Below, in pieces: positions 1-5,938 of a stretch of DNA of 9,746 nt (its first letter is position 1; every line of letters starts with the position of its first letter). Below the pieces are notes generated by a model. That model was given only the letters and a program-made list of their open reading frames with translations, did not search any database and was not told where the DNA came from. Source of the DNA: Candidatus Methanoperedentaceae archaeon. GTDB lineage: Archaea > Halobacteriota > Methanosarcinia > Methanosarcinales > Methanoperedenaceae. The translations under genes were made by a program, and so were the position numbers. The stretch covers positions 1,511-11,256 of the forward strand of contig DUGO01000130.1 of the NCBI GenBank assembly GCA_013331375.1, read 5' to 3'.

Positions 1-258
1 TGCCACGCCTTGCGCTTCATAGTCCTTCCCGCGCAGGCGCACCTGTACTTTCGCGCCGCCGCGCAGGTTCTTCCACCATGAGCGGCTACGCAGTGTTATG
101 ACGAGGAGCGTTCCGTCATCGGGCATGCAGTTCACAGGTGTCGTGTGCGACTTCCCGCTCCGCCGCCCTGTGAATGTGATCAGCATCGTGTTCCTGCCAG
201 CCAGCATGTGCAGCGGCGAGCGCAGGAGCCATATCATGAGAGGATTGAAGATATTCAT
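1..258 (-). CDS. Deazaflavin (F420)-dependent nitroreductase/quinone reductase family protein, N-terminal part (cut by window edge)
   Basis: An open frame of 86 codons runs from the ATG at 258 off the left edge with no stop. I see the conserved core of the deazaflavin-dependent nitroreductase family (split beta-barrel, PF04075-like): LITFTGRRSGKSHTTPV at residues 26-42, then a D-G-T-L-L-V-I strand at 48-54 and SWWKNLRGGAKVQV at 60-73, matching the family pattern T-x-x-GRxSGxxRxTP ... W-x-x-NLR-x-x-P-x-V. Known members bind F420 and reduce quinones or nitro compounds; the substrate here is unknown. Family members are usually about 130-150 residues, so about half is missing. The start is uncertain: a GGAGG at 277-281 sits 9 nt before an in-frame TTG at 267, whereas ATG 258 is 18 nt away. 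I keep the ATG because it fits the family N-terminus as I remember it. The gene diverges from the CFI-box gene. Confidence 0.75.
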   Translation of the reverse strand, partial: MNIFNPLMIWLLRSPLHMLAGRNTMLITFTGRRSGKSHTTPVNCMPDDGTLLVITLRSRSWWKNLRGGAKVQVRLRGKDYEAQGVA

Positions 259-318
259 CACCGACAATTTGTAACGCCTCCATAGAGCGATATCTGCAGG
301 TTCCGGTTTGGGCAGAAT

Positions 319-328
319 CTATATATAG
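319..328. promoter_or_regulatory. Palindromic TATA box (CTATATATAG) shared by divergent genes
   Basis: The 10-bp perfect palindrome CTATATATAG lies between the deazaflavin reductase gene (minus) and the CFI-box gene (plus). Placing transcription starts about 25 nt away on each side gives a plus start near 349, just before the GGAGGAG ribosome site, and a minus start near 299, just before the GGAGG at 277-281. One element could therefore serve both genes. The TATA motif is seen; the dual use is inferred. Confidence 0.5.
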
Positions 329-362
329 CTAATTACTATAACAATTATTAATGATATTCGGT

Positions 363-369
363 GGAGGAG
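363..369 (+). promoter_or_regulatory. Shine-Dalgarno GGAGGAG that fixes the start of the CFI-box gene at 376
   Basis: GGAGGAG ends 6 nt before the ATG at 376, ideal archaeal spacing. The earlier in-frame GTG at 361 and ATG at 370 overlap or abut this motif and would have no ribosome site of their own. The start is therefore set at 376. Confidence 0.65.
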
Positions 370-375
370 ATGTAC

Positions 376-1551
376 ATGTACACTAACAGGGTGACGCCCA
401 CATTAAGCGCGTGGCCCGCGAATGTCAATCCTGCAGGAATGACTGCAAGGCTGTGGAGGTCATGGAGAACCGTTGACTCCACAGGAACTATATTCCGGAA
501 CCATGAGGGAGAGGATGAGAGCAAGCCGGTCCAGCAGGACGGTACTTTTTCCTTCCAGAGCGGTCCGTCTTTTGAGGATTTCGTTGTCAACCTCCCTGCG
601 GCGAACGGTATCGGCGTCAGCATCGACATCCAGGACGGTCAGGTATTCAGGTCGGGTTTCATGGACAGGCTGCCGGAGCAGGCAGACCAGTTCATCAATA
701 TCCACGTTTTTCCGGAACCCATTCTTATCACAAAAGCCGAGCTTGACGCTGCTATTCCCCAGATGCCTATCAGGCTTGACGATTGCAGGAGGATCGACAG
801 CCTGGTATACACCTTTGGTAACAATGTGATAAACGTCAGCGGCACAGGCACAGACTCATGCATTTCGGGCGTTAGCTTTGCCTTCTCATGCGTACTTTCC
901 CTCTCGCCGTCGGCTGGGATCCGGGACACTGCAAGGATACTTGAGGCAGGGATAGGCGCGGTCAATATCACTTTTTCGGGTTCGGGCGTCATACCATCCA
1001 TAGAGGCTGTGATCAAGAATCTTCTTGCAGGCTGGTTCGAGCGCGATTTGCGGGACATGGTAAGGAACAGGCTCCAGGTGCTGCTTGATGGAGCAACCTC
1101 ACGGGGTCTTGGCAGGCTTCCTCCGCTGCCCGCTGGCGTTGTACTGACAGTGCGGAGAGTCGGCATCCACCCGGACGGGATACGAGTACTGGCTGCCCTT
1201 GGCTCTTTTGGCGACCTGTTCGCAAAGTTCCAGCAGGTAGTTGCGAGATGTTTCATAGCCACTGCTGCGATGGGCTCACCCATGCATCCCCATGTCGTGA
1301 TGCTGCGGGATTTCAGGGATACCGTACTCCTTCAGTCAAGGTTCCGCGATGCGTTTGAGGGACTGCTGGATGTCTATTACGGGTTCAGTCCCCCTATAGC
1401 GCTTGCGATGACAAGGAACAAGCATCTGCGCAGGCTTCTGCGTTACATTCTTGTATACCCCATCGTAATAGCTCTAAGGGTCTCACTACCTGTTATCAAC
1501 CGGATCATCAGAATCGGCGGTGGTACCGGGCACGAGGACAGGAGGCAGTGA
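376..1551 (+). CDS. CFI-box-CTERM domain-containing protein
   Basis: The 391-residue protein has no signal peptide. Its C-terminus carries CFIATAAMGSPMHPHVVMLR (residues 292-311), then RDFRDTVLLQSRFRDAF, YYGFSPPIA and a hydrophobic helix at about 356-375 followed by basic residues. This is the layout of the CFI-box-CTERM domain (C-F-I-A-T-A-A-Y-G-S, R-x-F-R-D, Y-Y-x-x-S-P-P-I-A), a C-terminal module attached to otherwise unrelated proteins; its function is unknown, and a sorting or anchoring role is only a suggestion. The central part (about 185-280: an amphipathic RNRLQVLLDG helix, then LPAGVVLTVRRVGIHPDGIRV strands) looks like a lipid-binding TULIP-type fold, which is my inference. The N-terminal ~130 residues are unassigned. 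It is preceded by a TATA box at 319-328 and a strong ribosome site. Its stop falls exactly at the edge of the 60-bp repeat and 1 bp from the stop of the displaced permease fragment on the other strand. Confidence 0.8.
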   Translation: MYTNRVTPTLSAWPANVNPAGMTARLWRSWRTVDSTGTIFRNHEGEDESKPVQQDGTFSFQSGPSFEDFVVNLPAANGIGVSIDIQDGQVFRSGFMDRLPEQADQFINIHVFPEPILITKAELDAAIPQMPIRLDDCRRIDSLVYTFGNNVINVSGTGTDSCISGVSFAFSCVLSLSPSAGIRDTARILEAGIGAVNITFSGSGVIPSIEAVIKNLLAGWFERDLRDMVRNRLQVLLDGATSRGLGRLPPLPAGVVLTVRRVGIHPDGIRVLAALGSFGDLFAKFQQVVARCFIATAAMGSPMHPHVVMLRDFRDTVLLQSRFRDAFEGLLDVYYGFSPPIALAMTRNKHLRRLLRYILVYPIVIALRVSLPVINRIIRIGGGTGHEDRRQ

Positions 1552-1608
1552 TTTACGCTATCCTGAAAAGCCTGCCGTCCCAGCGGCTGCCAAGCCGGTT
1601 CAGCAGCA
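1549..1608. repeat. 60-bp direct repeat, displaced copy (A)
   Basis: These 60 bases match 3089-3148 at a constant offset of 1540 bp with three differences (1551, 1554, 1584). Similarity stops abruptly on both sides: on the left inside the stop codon of the CFI-box gene, on the right at 1609. This copy is not part of an intact gene. Confidence 0.9.
1553..1608 (-). pseudogene. Displaced 3' end of the ABC permease gene (17 codons plus stop)
   Basis: Read on the minus strand this fragment encodes LLNRLGSRWDGRLFRIA and a TAA stop. The intact permease ends LLNRLGSHWDGRLFRIA with a TGA stop (3093-3145). The three base differences give one His-to-Arg change, one stop-to-stop change and one change just after the stop, so reading sense is kept. 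Upstream the frame closes at a TAG at 1619-1621 and no further permease similarity is seen. It is a relic, left either by an insertion that split off the gene end or by a permease duplication that was later mostly deleted. Confidence 0.8.
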
Positions 1609-1703
1609 ATAGGCGAGACTATTAAAAAGAGTGCTCATGGGCGACAGTTTTGAACAAAAATGATATAATCTTACCGACTACCGGTATACCTGAATTTCTT
1701 ACG

Positions 1704-3008
1704 TTAGAATGCTATCCAGTGGTCAAGCTTATCCTTCTCTATTTCCGTAACTTCTAGGATGTCCACCAACTGACTTTTTTTCGATTTTAAGTCATCCAAT
1801 GTTTTTATATTAAAGCTATAGTATAATTTCTCTGTATCTTCGATGGAGGCTGCATATTTCCCAAATGACTTTAGCTGTATCCATAAACTTGAGATTTCTC
1901 TTCTTTTTTTGACATGGTCAAATTCTGAATGTATACCAATTGCAATCTCTGCTAACTTATCATCTGTGAGCATAGCAAATTCTTCCAATTCGCCGTATCC
2001 GAATTTGTTTCTGAGTTCAAGTGCCATCTTTGGACCGAGTAATTTTCCAAGAGGAGTGGCAGCAAATTCATATAGATCATCTTTCATTTTTTCACTTGGC
2101 GCAAAAACTGAAAAAACAGTGTCTCTTGCTCTCCATAGTATCGGTTTTACGTAGAGACCTGACAGCAGACATAAAGTGGCAATGGCGTAATCAGAATTAT
2201 TGCCCAAGGTCAGATTGAAAATACTACTTGCACCAAAATATATGACTATACCAATAATAGGTGATGCTATCAATCTCGAGTTCCACTTCATGTAAATGCT
2301 TTTAATATCGCCGCTCTCACCTTTTTTATCTTCTTCCAATATTGCGTCTCCTGTACTGTACCAGCTAATAAAAACATAGGCAAGTGCCCCTAAAAAAGAG
2401 GATATTATTACATAAGTCGGCAGATTCAATAAAGGAATAGTTTTTATTGTGAGCAATAGCAGATTCAGCGCAATGCCTCCAACTAATATAGTTACGAAGA
2501 GTGCTTTGTACAGTTCTTTAAATACAAGGTAACGAGCCACCAAAAAGAGTGCCCCTACTAATAGAAAACCAAGAATGGCATATACTATTTTATCCTTAAA
2601 ATTATCTGTTTTCTTAACAAATATGTTTTTTGTTGCGGTAACACCATTCAGGTCGATGTCAAGCTCATACATTCCTTCATCAAGGTATTCCGGAAATGTC
2701 AGGTTAATCACAGATTCACTGCTGCCCTGCCGGATTTTTGTCTTATTGAAAAATGTTAATCTATAATCATTTCTCTGAAGGCTGATACTCAGATTGCCAC
2801 TCTTACTTGTGTTAATATTCAAAGTAACGTTATAGTTATTTCCAGCAATAATTTTTTCATCAATTTTAAAGAAAATTACATCATTGTTAATGTCTGTGAA
2901 ATTAGTGGTAACAGGAGTGATTGCAGTAATGTTCGAATCTGCATGCGCCCCGTTGATACTTAAAAATAGTAGTGTAAGAATTCCCGTAAATAATAAGAGT
3001 GATTTCAT
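1704..3008 (-). CDS. Secreted/membrane protein: signal peptide, sequon-rich ectodomain, five TM helices, cytosolic helical tail
   Basis: I do not recognise a named family. From the ATG at 3008 the protein has 434 residues. It opens with a clear signal peptide (MKSLLLFTGILTLLFLSING, likely cut after AHA-23). The ectodomain (24-138) looks all-beta and holds seven N-glycosylation sequons (N26, N36, N60, N66, N72, N88, N102). Hydrophobic helices lie at about 140-163, 167-189, 196-217, 246-265 and 274-292. The charged tail (300-434) contains two segments resembling helix-hairpin-helix units (about 335-360 and 397-432), suggesting a cytosolic protein- or nucleic-acid-binding part; this is inference. 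An in-frame ATG at 3041 would add 11 residues before the signal peptide, which I think less likely. Base composition is much more AT-rich than the neighbours and the gene sits alone between the two copies of the 60-bp repeat, pointing to foreign origin. Confidence 0.75.
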   Translation of the reverse strand: MKSLLLFTGILTLLFLSINGAHADSNITAITPVTTNFTDINNDVIFFKIDEKIIAGNNYNVTLNINTSKSGNLSISLQRNDYRLTFFNKTKIRQGSSESVINLTFPEYLDEGMYELDIDLNGVTATKNIFVKKTDNFKDKIVYAILGFLLVGALFLVARYLVFKELYKALFVTILVGGIALNLLLLTIKTIPLLNLPTYVIISSFLGALAYVFISWYSTGDAILEEDKKGESGDIKSIYMKWNSRLIASPIIGIVIYFGASSIFNLTLGNNSDYAIATLCLLSGLYVKPILWRARDTVFSVFAPSEKMKDDLYEFAATPLGKLLGPKMALELRNKFGYGELEEFAMLTDDKLAEIAIGIHSEFDHVKKRREISSLWIQLKSFGKYAASIEDTEKLYYSFNIKTLDDLKSKKSQLVDILEVTEIEKDKLDHWIAF

Positions 3009-3073
3009 GACACAACAAAAACAATTATATGTCATATACATAGATTAACCTTTTCATAAAATACTCGCAGGCT

Positions 3074-3085
3074 GTGCTCAAGCAC
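3074..3085 (-). terminator. Small hairpin downstream of the ABC permease (weak terminator candidate)
   Basis: GTGCT-CA-AGCAC forms a 5-bp stem with a 2-nt gap just past the permease stop. On the minus strand it is followed about 11 nt later by TATTTTAT. The stem is short and the T tract is interrupted. Confidence 0.25.
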
Positions 3086-3088
3086 CCA

Positions 3089-3148
3089 TGGTTCACGCTA
3101 TCCTGAAAAGCCTGCCGTCCCAGTGGCTGCCAAGCCGGTTCAGCAGCA
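3089..3148. repeat. 60-bp direct repeat, resident copy (B) at the permease 3' end
   Basis: This copy contains the last 17 codons and stop of the intact ABC permease plus four bases after the stop. It matches 1549-1608 at 57 of 60 positions. Confidence 0.9.
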
Positions 3149-4541
3149 CAGCCGAGGCGGCGAGCAGGAGTGCGCCAAGGATGGTGATTAGCCACATCGC
3201 GGCTGTACTATCAGACCTGAAATAGAATGTCAGAAGGGTCTGCGCAGCAAGCACTGGCACAACCGCAAGCGCGAACTGGATAAGGATTTTCGCATCAAGG
3301 AGATAGCTGTTCGTGAACAGCCCTGTGAGATACGCAAGCACAGAGCCCACATATGCAGAGACGGTCAGCATGATGAGGAGGCTTATCCATATAAGGTCGA
3401 GCTCTCCCCGAAGATACCCCACAGCCGCAAGATAGGGTATAGCCACAAGGCAGGTGAAGCCTCCGAACAGTATCAACTTTGAGCGTATCACCCAAGGCAT
3501 CGACATCGGGAGCGAGTTGTAGCATTCCGATATGTCGATGTTTGAAAGCCAGCTGTACAGCAGGGTGCAGAAGAATCCCACCATTGCTGCATAGAAGAGA
3601 AGCGAAAAGCCCAGGTCTATGAGCATTACAGAGTCTATGAACCAGACAACAGCGTACAGGAATAGAAGAGGCATCAGGAACGTCATTATTACAGGGAAAA
3701 TGATGCCGCTTCTCACAAGATCTATCATATCCTTGGTGACAAGCGGCGCGTACCCGCGAGTGATGCCTGACGTGATGCGGTAGAGCCTCCTGAATGCCTC
3801 CCCTGCTTTTCTCTCCCGCGGCGCGGGCATCTCTTTCACGAACAAGGATGATACTATCGCGAGGAGCACTGAGGCAGCAAGCAGGAGAATCATGGTCTGC
3901 GGGGAGCGGGAATAGTAGAAAGCAAGAGCGGGGTGCCCGGCTGCAATTTCTTTTGCGCTTCCTCCTGAAAATGCCAGATACGTCACCAGAGCGGCAATAA
4001 ATGCAAGAACGGGTACTGCGCCAAGGCGCGCAAGCACGGTGAATATGAGTACGCTGATGCTGATGCCGAGCAGGAAGGACAGCGTGAGTGAGATGTACAG
4101 GACTGCCAGGGACGGCAGTGAAACAGGCACGAATACGGCGGACAGCGCGAGCCCTGCAATCATCGGGAGGATGGTCAGGAACACATAGTAGAGGGTGTCC
4201 TTAATATAGAAAAGGAAAAACAGCCGCCTGAAGCGCACCGGCAGGGTATATCCGCTGCCGAGCAGGAGGCTCACGCTGCCGAACCGCCGCTCAAGTATCC
4301 GGTCGCCGAACAGGGCAAAGCCGCCGACCCCGAGACCGTAGAACAGCAGTACCCAGTGAGCCACAAGCAGCATATCCTCCATTGCAACCACGCGCCGCAG
4401 CATTGGTAGGCTCAATCCCATGATGAATGTGAAAAGCACGATGGCAATGGCTGACGTGAGCACATACGTGCGGTTGAAAAACGATGCCTGGAGCCTGAAC
4501 TCTTCCCTGAACATCAGTGCCAGTATCTTAAGGTTCGACAT
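3093..4541 (-). CDS. ABC-2 type transporter permease, large polytopic protein
   Basis: The 482-residue product is highly hydrophobic, with about twelve candidate membrane helices (roughly 28-47, 57-79, 118-138, 144-171, 176-192, 214-234, 279-300, 310-332, 353-376, 384-406, 417-438, 448-466) and a polar loop around 236-275. There is no sequence-level hint of the substrate. It directly follows the ABC ATPase gene and overlaps its end by 14 nt, so the two form one operon and presumably one export complex in the cytoplasmic membrane. The open frame extends to 4604, but the ATG at 4541 gives a typical N-terminus (MSNLKILALMFREEFRLQAS) and a normal overlap. An AGGAGG about 4563-4568 is not in good spacing for any in-frame start. 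The last 17 codons are duplicated at 1553-1608, so the present 3' end may have been rebuilt by an insertion. Confidence 0.85.
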   Translation of the reverse strand: MSNLKILALMFREEFRLQASFFNRTYVLTSAIAIVLFTFIMGLSLPMLRRVVAMEDMLLVAHWVLLFYGLGVGGFALFGDRILERRFGSVSLLLGSGYTLPVRFRRLFFLFYIKDTLYYVFLTILPMIAGLALSAVFVPVSLPSLAVLYISLTLSFLLGISISVLIFTVLARLGAVPVLAFIAALVTYLAFSGGSAKEIAAGHPALAFYYSRSPQTMILLLAASVLLAIVSSLFVKEMPAPRERKAGEAFRRLYRITSGITRGYAPLVTKDMIDLVRSGIIFPVIMTFLMPLLFLYAVVWFIDSVMLIDLGFSLLFYAAMVGFFCTLLYSWLSNIDISECYNSLPMSMPWVIRSKLILFGGFTCLVAIPYLAAVGYLRGELDLIWISLLIMLTVSAYVGSVLAYLTGLFTNSYLLDAKILIQFALAVVPVLAAQTLLTFYFRSDSTAAMWLITILGALLLAASAVLLNRLGSHWDGRLFRIA

Positions 4542-5277
4542 CGTGCCCGTCCTGCCCCAAGACCAGCCTCCTAAATACCTGCTCAAGGCTCTCATCCGCG
4601 CCATTTTTCAGCTCGCTGATGCTGCCGAATGCCGCAAGCCTGCCCCTGTCGATGATGCCCACTCGCGTGCAGAGCTTTTCAGCAAGCTCGAGGATGTGAG
4701 TGCAGAGGAACACTGTCCCGCCGCCCTTCACATAGTCGAGCAGCCAGCGGCGCAGCTTCACCTGAATGAGAGGGTCTAAGTCAAGGAACGGCTCGTCCAT
4801 GAACAGGAGCCCGGGCTTATGAAGCAGGGCTGCCGAGAGCGTGACTTTTTTCTTCTGCCCTTTGGAGAGGCTCATGCACAGCGTATCGCGCCTGTCCTCA
4901 AGCCCGAAGAACTCTATCCACATGTCAGCGCTGTCGCTTTCCGGGAGCCCTCTCACTGATGCGACAAAGTGCAGGTACTCTTCTACGGTCAGGAAGCTCG
5001 GAGGGTATTCTATCTCAGGCACTATACCCACAGCGGATTTGACTGCGATGGGGTCAGAGGCAGTATCGATGCCCATCACGCGCGCTGTGCCAGAGGTGGG
5101 CTGTATCTGCCCGCACAGCATCTGCAGGGTTGTGGTCTTGCCCGCGCCGTTTGGACCCAGGAATCCGAAAAGCTCGCCAGCGTTGATGGTCAGGCTGAGG
5201 CTGTCAACGGCGCAATAATTTCCAAAATTCTTTGTGAGAGCTTTTGATTCGATGGGGGTGGGATTAACGTTTTTCAT
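4528..5277 (-). CDS. ABC transporter ATP-binding protein (ABC-2 type exporter ATPase)
   Basis: The 249-residue protein is a complete nucleotide-binding domain. Walker A GPNGAGKTT is at 41-49, signature LSKGQKKK at 137-144, Walker B LLFMDEP at 157-163, D-loop LDLDP at 165-169 and the switch histidine in CTHILE at 194. The Q-loop region reads GIVPEIEYPP (84-93), with Pro-Glu where many importers have Gln, as is common in multidrug/ABCA-type exporters. The signature has Lys in place of the first Gly of LSGGQ, also frequent in ABC-2 exporters. It should hydrolyse ATP at the cytoplasmic face to drive the downstream permease. The ATG at 5277 is preceded by GAGGT (5285-5289) with 7-nt spacing, which settles the start. 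What is transported cannot be told from the sequence. Confidence 0.92.
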   Translation of the reverse strand: MKNVNPTPIESKALTKNFGNYCAVDSLSLTINAGELFGFLGPNGAGKTTTLQMLCGQIQPTSGTARVMGIDTASDPIAVKSAVGIVPEIEYPPSFLTVEEYLHFVASVRGLPESDSADMWIEFFGLEDRRDTLCMSLSKGQKKKVTLSAALLHKPGLLFMDEPFLDLDPLIQVKLRRWLLDYVKGGGTVFLCTHILELAEKLCTRVGIIDRGRLAAFGSISELKNGADESLEQVFRRLVLGQDGHDVEP

Positions 5278-5357
5278 ATGTTTTACCTCGTATTGCGAAA
5301 GACAGCCGGCATGATATTATGCAAGCTGAGGTCTTATTTGTGTATAATGTAAGCTGG

Positions 5358-5365
5358 ATTTATAT
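5358..5365 (-). promoter_or_regulatory. TATA-like box (ATATAAAT) upstream of the ABC operon
   Basis: On the minus strand ATATAAAT at 5365-5358 would set a transcription start near 5336 and a leader of about 58 nt before the ATG at 5277. A second AT-rich element, GCATAATATC at 5322-5313, would give a leader of about 15 nt that still includes the GAGGT site. I cannot choose firmly between them. Confidence 0.35.
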
Positions 5366-5375
5366 CTATCTGAAT

Positions 5376-5394
5376 AAAAAGACTTGCTAAGTCT
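5376..5394 (-). terminator. Hairpin plus T-run, minus strand
   Basis: AGACTT-(AGC)-AAGTCT forms a 6-bp perfect stem with a 3-nt loop, and the minus strand continues TTTTATT. This lies 10 nt upstream of the TATA-like box of the ABC operon. It could insulate that operon from transcripts reading through from the 90-residue gene. Confidence 0.4.
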
Positions 5395-5519
5395 ACACCC
5401 AAAAGAGGTACTGGAACTGTGCATGGAAGAAATGGAGCCATAAAATAAGCAATAATCGGATTCAGCAAGTTTGAGCAATAATAGATTCCAGAAAAAAAGA
5501 AACGTCATTAAGGCTTGAC
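5395..5519. other. AT-rich gene-free stretch between two terminator candidates
   Basis: About 125 bp with no credible gene. Frames crossing it encode low-complexity Ser/Leu-rich strings without ribosome sites, and I see no tRNA-like fold. A run of T residues on the minus strand lies at 5491-5497. A small RNA ending at the 5376-5394 hairpin cannot be excluded, but nothing positively shows one. Confidence 0.3.
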
Positions 5520-5553
5520 AAAAAATAAAGTTATAAGGTGTCTTTACACCTTA
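5520..5553 (-). terminator. Strong hairpin terminator that contains the stop codon of the 90-residue gene
   Basis: The minus strand reads TAAGGTGT-AAAG-ACACCTTA, an 8-bp perfect stem with a 4-nt loop (5553-5534), followed by a T-rich tail ending in six T (5525-5520). The first three stem bases, TAA at 5553-5551, are the stop codon of the upstream gene. Confidence 0.7.
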
Positions 5554-5823
5554 ATACTTCATCGTGAAGAACAGGAAAGCGTATGCGAGTCCCGCGACCA
5601 GCAGCACCACAGGCACGAGCCCGAGCGCAGTACAGTTCCTTGCGAACCTGTACCCGTCATCGCCCTTCACATGGTAGTACATGCCCAGCGCAAGCCCGAT
5701 TGGTGTTATCAGCGATGCCAGGTACAGAACAAGCCTGTACACCCCGACCGGGACATCATATTCGCCATCCGATATCTCGAACACGAGTTCCTGCATCTCA
5801 TTTTTCGTTACAACATCTGTCAT
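5551..5823 (-). CDS. Small membrane protein, two TM helices, family not recognised
   Basis: The product has 90 residues: a short acidic cytosol-like N-terminus (MTDVVTKNEMQELVFEISDG), a hydrophobic helix at about 27-50 that includes an L-I-T-P-I-G-L-A-L-G turn, a polar loop with HVKGDDGYRFARN (51-63), a second helix at about 65-86 and a two-residue tail. Its layout recalls small euryarchaeal membrane proteins without known function, and I will not name one. The frame extends to 5904, but GGTGG at 5829-5833, 6 nt before the ATG at 5823, fixes the start. It is monocistronic: a strong hairpin terminator begins at its stop codon. It diverges from the RuBisCO gene across a 115-bp intergenic region. 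Confidence 0.7.
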   Translation of the reverse strand: MTDVVTKNEMQELVFEISDGEYDVPVGVYRLVLYLASLITPIGLALGMYYHVKGDDGYRFARNCTALGLVPVVLLVAGLAYAFLFFTMKY

Positions 5824-5860
5824 GGTGAACCACCAATGAATCAATTTAATGTTTAACCAT

Positions 5861-5870
5861 GATAAATGTT
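5861..5870 (-). promoter_or_regulatory. TATA-like box (AACATTTATC) for the 90-residue membrane protein
   Basis: On the minus strand this AT-rich element would place transcription start near 5842, about 19 nt before the ATG at 5823 and upstream of its GGTGG ribosome site. The spacing is right; the motif match is modest. Confidence 0.3.
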
Positions 5871-5872
5871 TC

Positions 5873-5886
5873 GGTGAATCATCACC
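5873..5886. promoter_or_regulatory. Inverted repeat GGTGA-ATCA-TCACC in the divergent promoter region
   Basis: A perfect 5-4-5 inverted repeat lies 19 bp upstream of the RuBisCO TATA box and next to the TATA-like box of the divergent gene. A related sequence, GGTG-AAC-CACC, occurs at 5824-5834 over the ribosome site of the divergent gene. It could be an operator for a dimeric regulator; there is no direct evidence. Confidence 0.3.
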
Positions 5887-5905
5887 ACAGCCCCGCCTGT
5901 GCAAA

Positions 5906-5913
5906 TTTATTTA
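5906..5913 (+). promoter_or_regulatory. Archaeal TATA box (TTTATTTA) of the RuBisCO gene
   Basis: The AT-rich core AAATTTATTTAAT (5903-5915) is centred about 29 nt before the ATG at 5939, so transcription should begin within a few bases of the start codon. No ribosome site lies before the ATG, which fits a leaderless or nearly leaderless mRNA. A very similar AAATTTATT core precedes the gene at 9704. Confidence 0.6.
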
Positions 5914-5938
5914 ATGTTTGCGTCTCCTGTGTATCGTT

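Larger units (their letters stand above)
1609..3088. mobile_element. Candidate inserted AT-rich segment bounded by the 60-bp direct repeat
   Basis: The block between the two repeat copies is AT-rich throughout and contains one gene (1704-3008, minus) plus about 95 bp at the left and 80 bp at the right without genes. No integrase, transposase or terminal inverted repeat is visible. If the block and one repeat copy (1540 bp) are removed, the permease 3' end joins directly to the convergent CFI-box gene with the two stops 1 bp apart, a plausible ancestral arrangement. The repeat and composition are seen; the insertion is inferred. Confidence 0.5.

Noticed and set aside
639..1283. Antisense frame over the CFI-box gene (214 codons)
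   Set aside because: It is a shadow of the coding frame; its product is Ser/Pro/Arg-rich without family features and it has no expression signals.
1679..1690. Overlapping palindromes TACCGGTA and GGTATACC just past the AT-rich gene
   Set aside because: They are short, unique in the window and not placed as a terminator or attachment core; I see no support for a function.
1609..3088. Insertion sequence or transposon with a transposase
   Set aside because: The only gene is a membrane protein with no DDE, HUH or integrase motifs. There are no terminal inverted repeats at the block edges, and a 60-bp target duplication is far too long for ordinary transposition.
5317..5508. 63-codon minus-strand frame in the AT-rich gap
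   Set aside because: Low-complexity Ser/Phe/Leu content, no ribosome site, and the 5376-5394 hairpin/T-run lies inside it.
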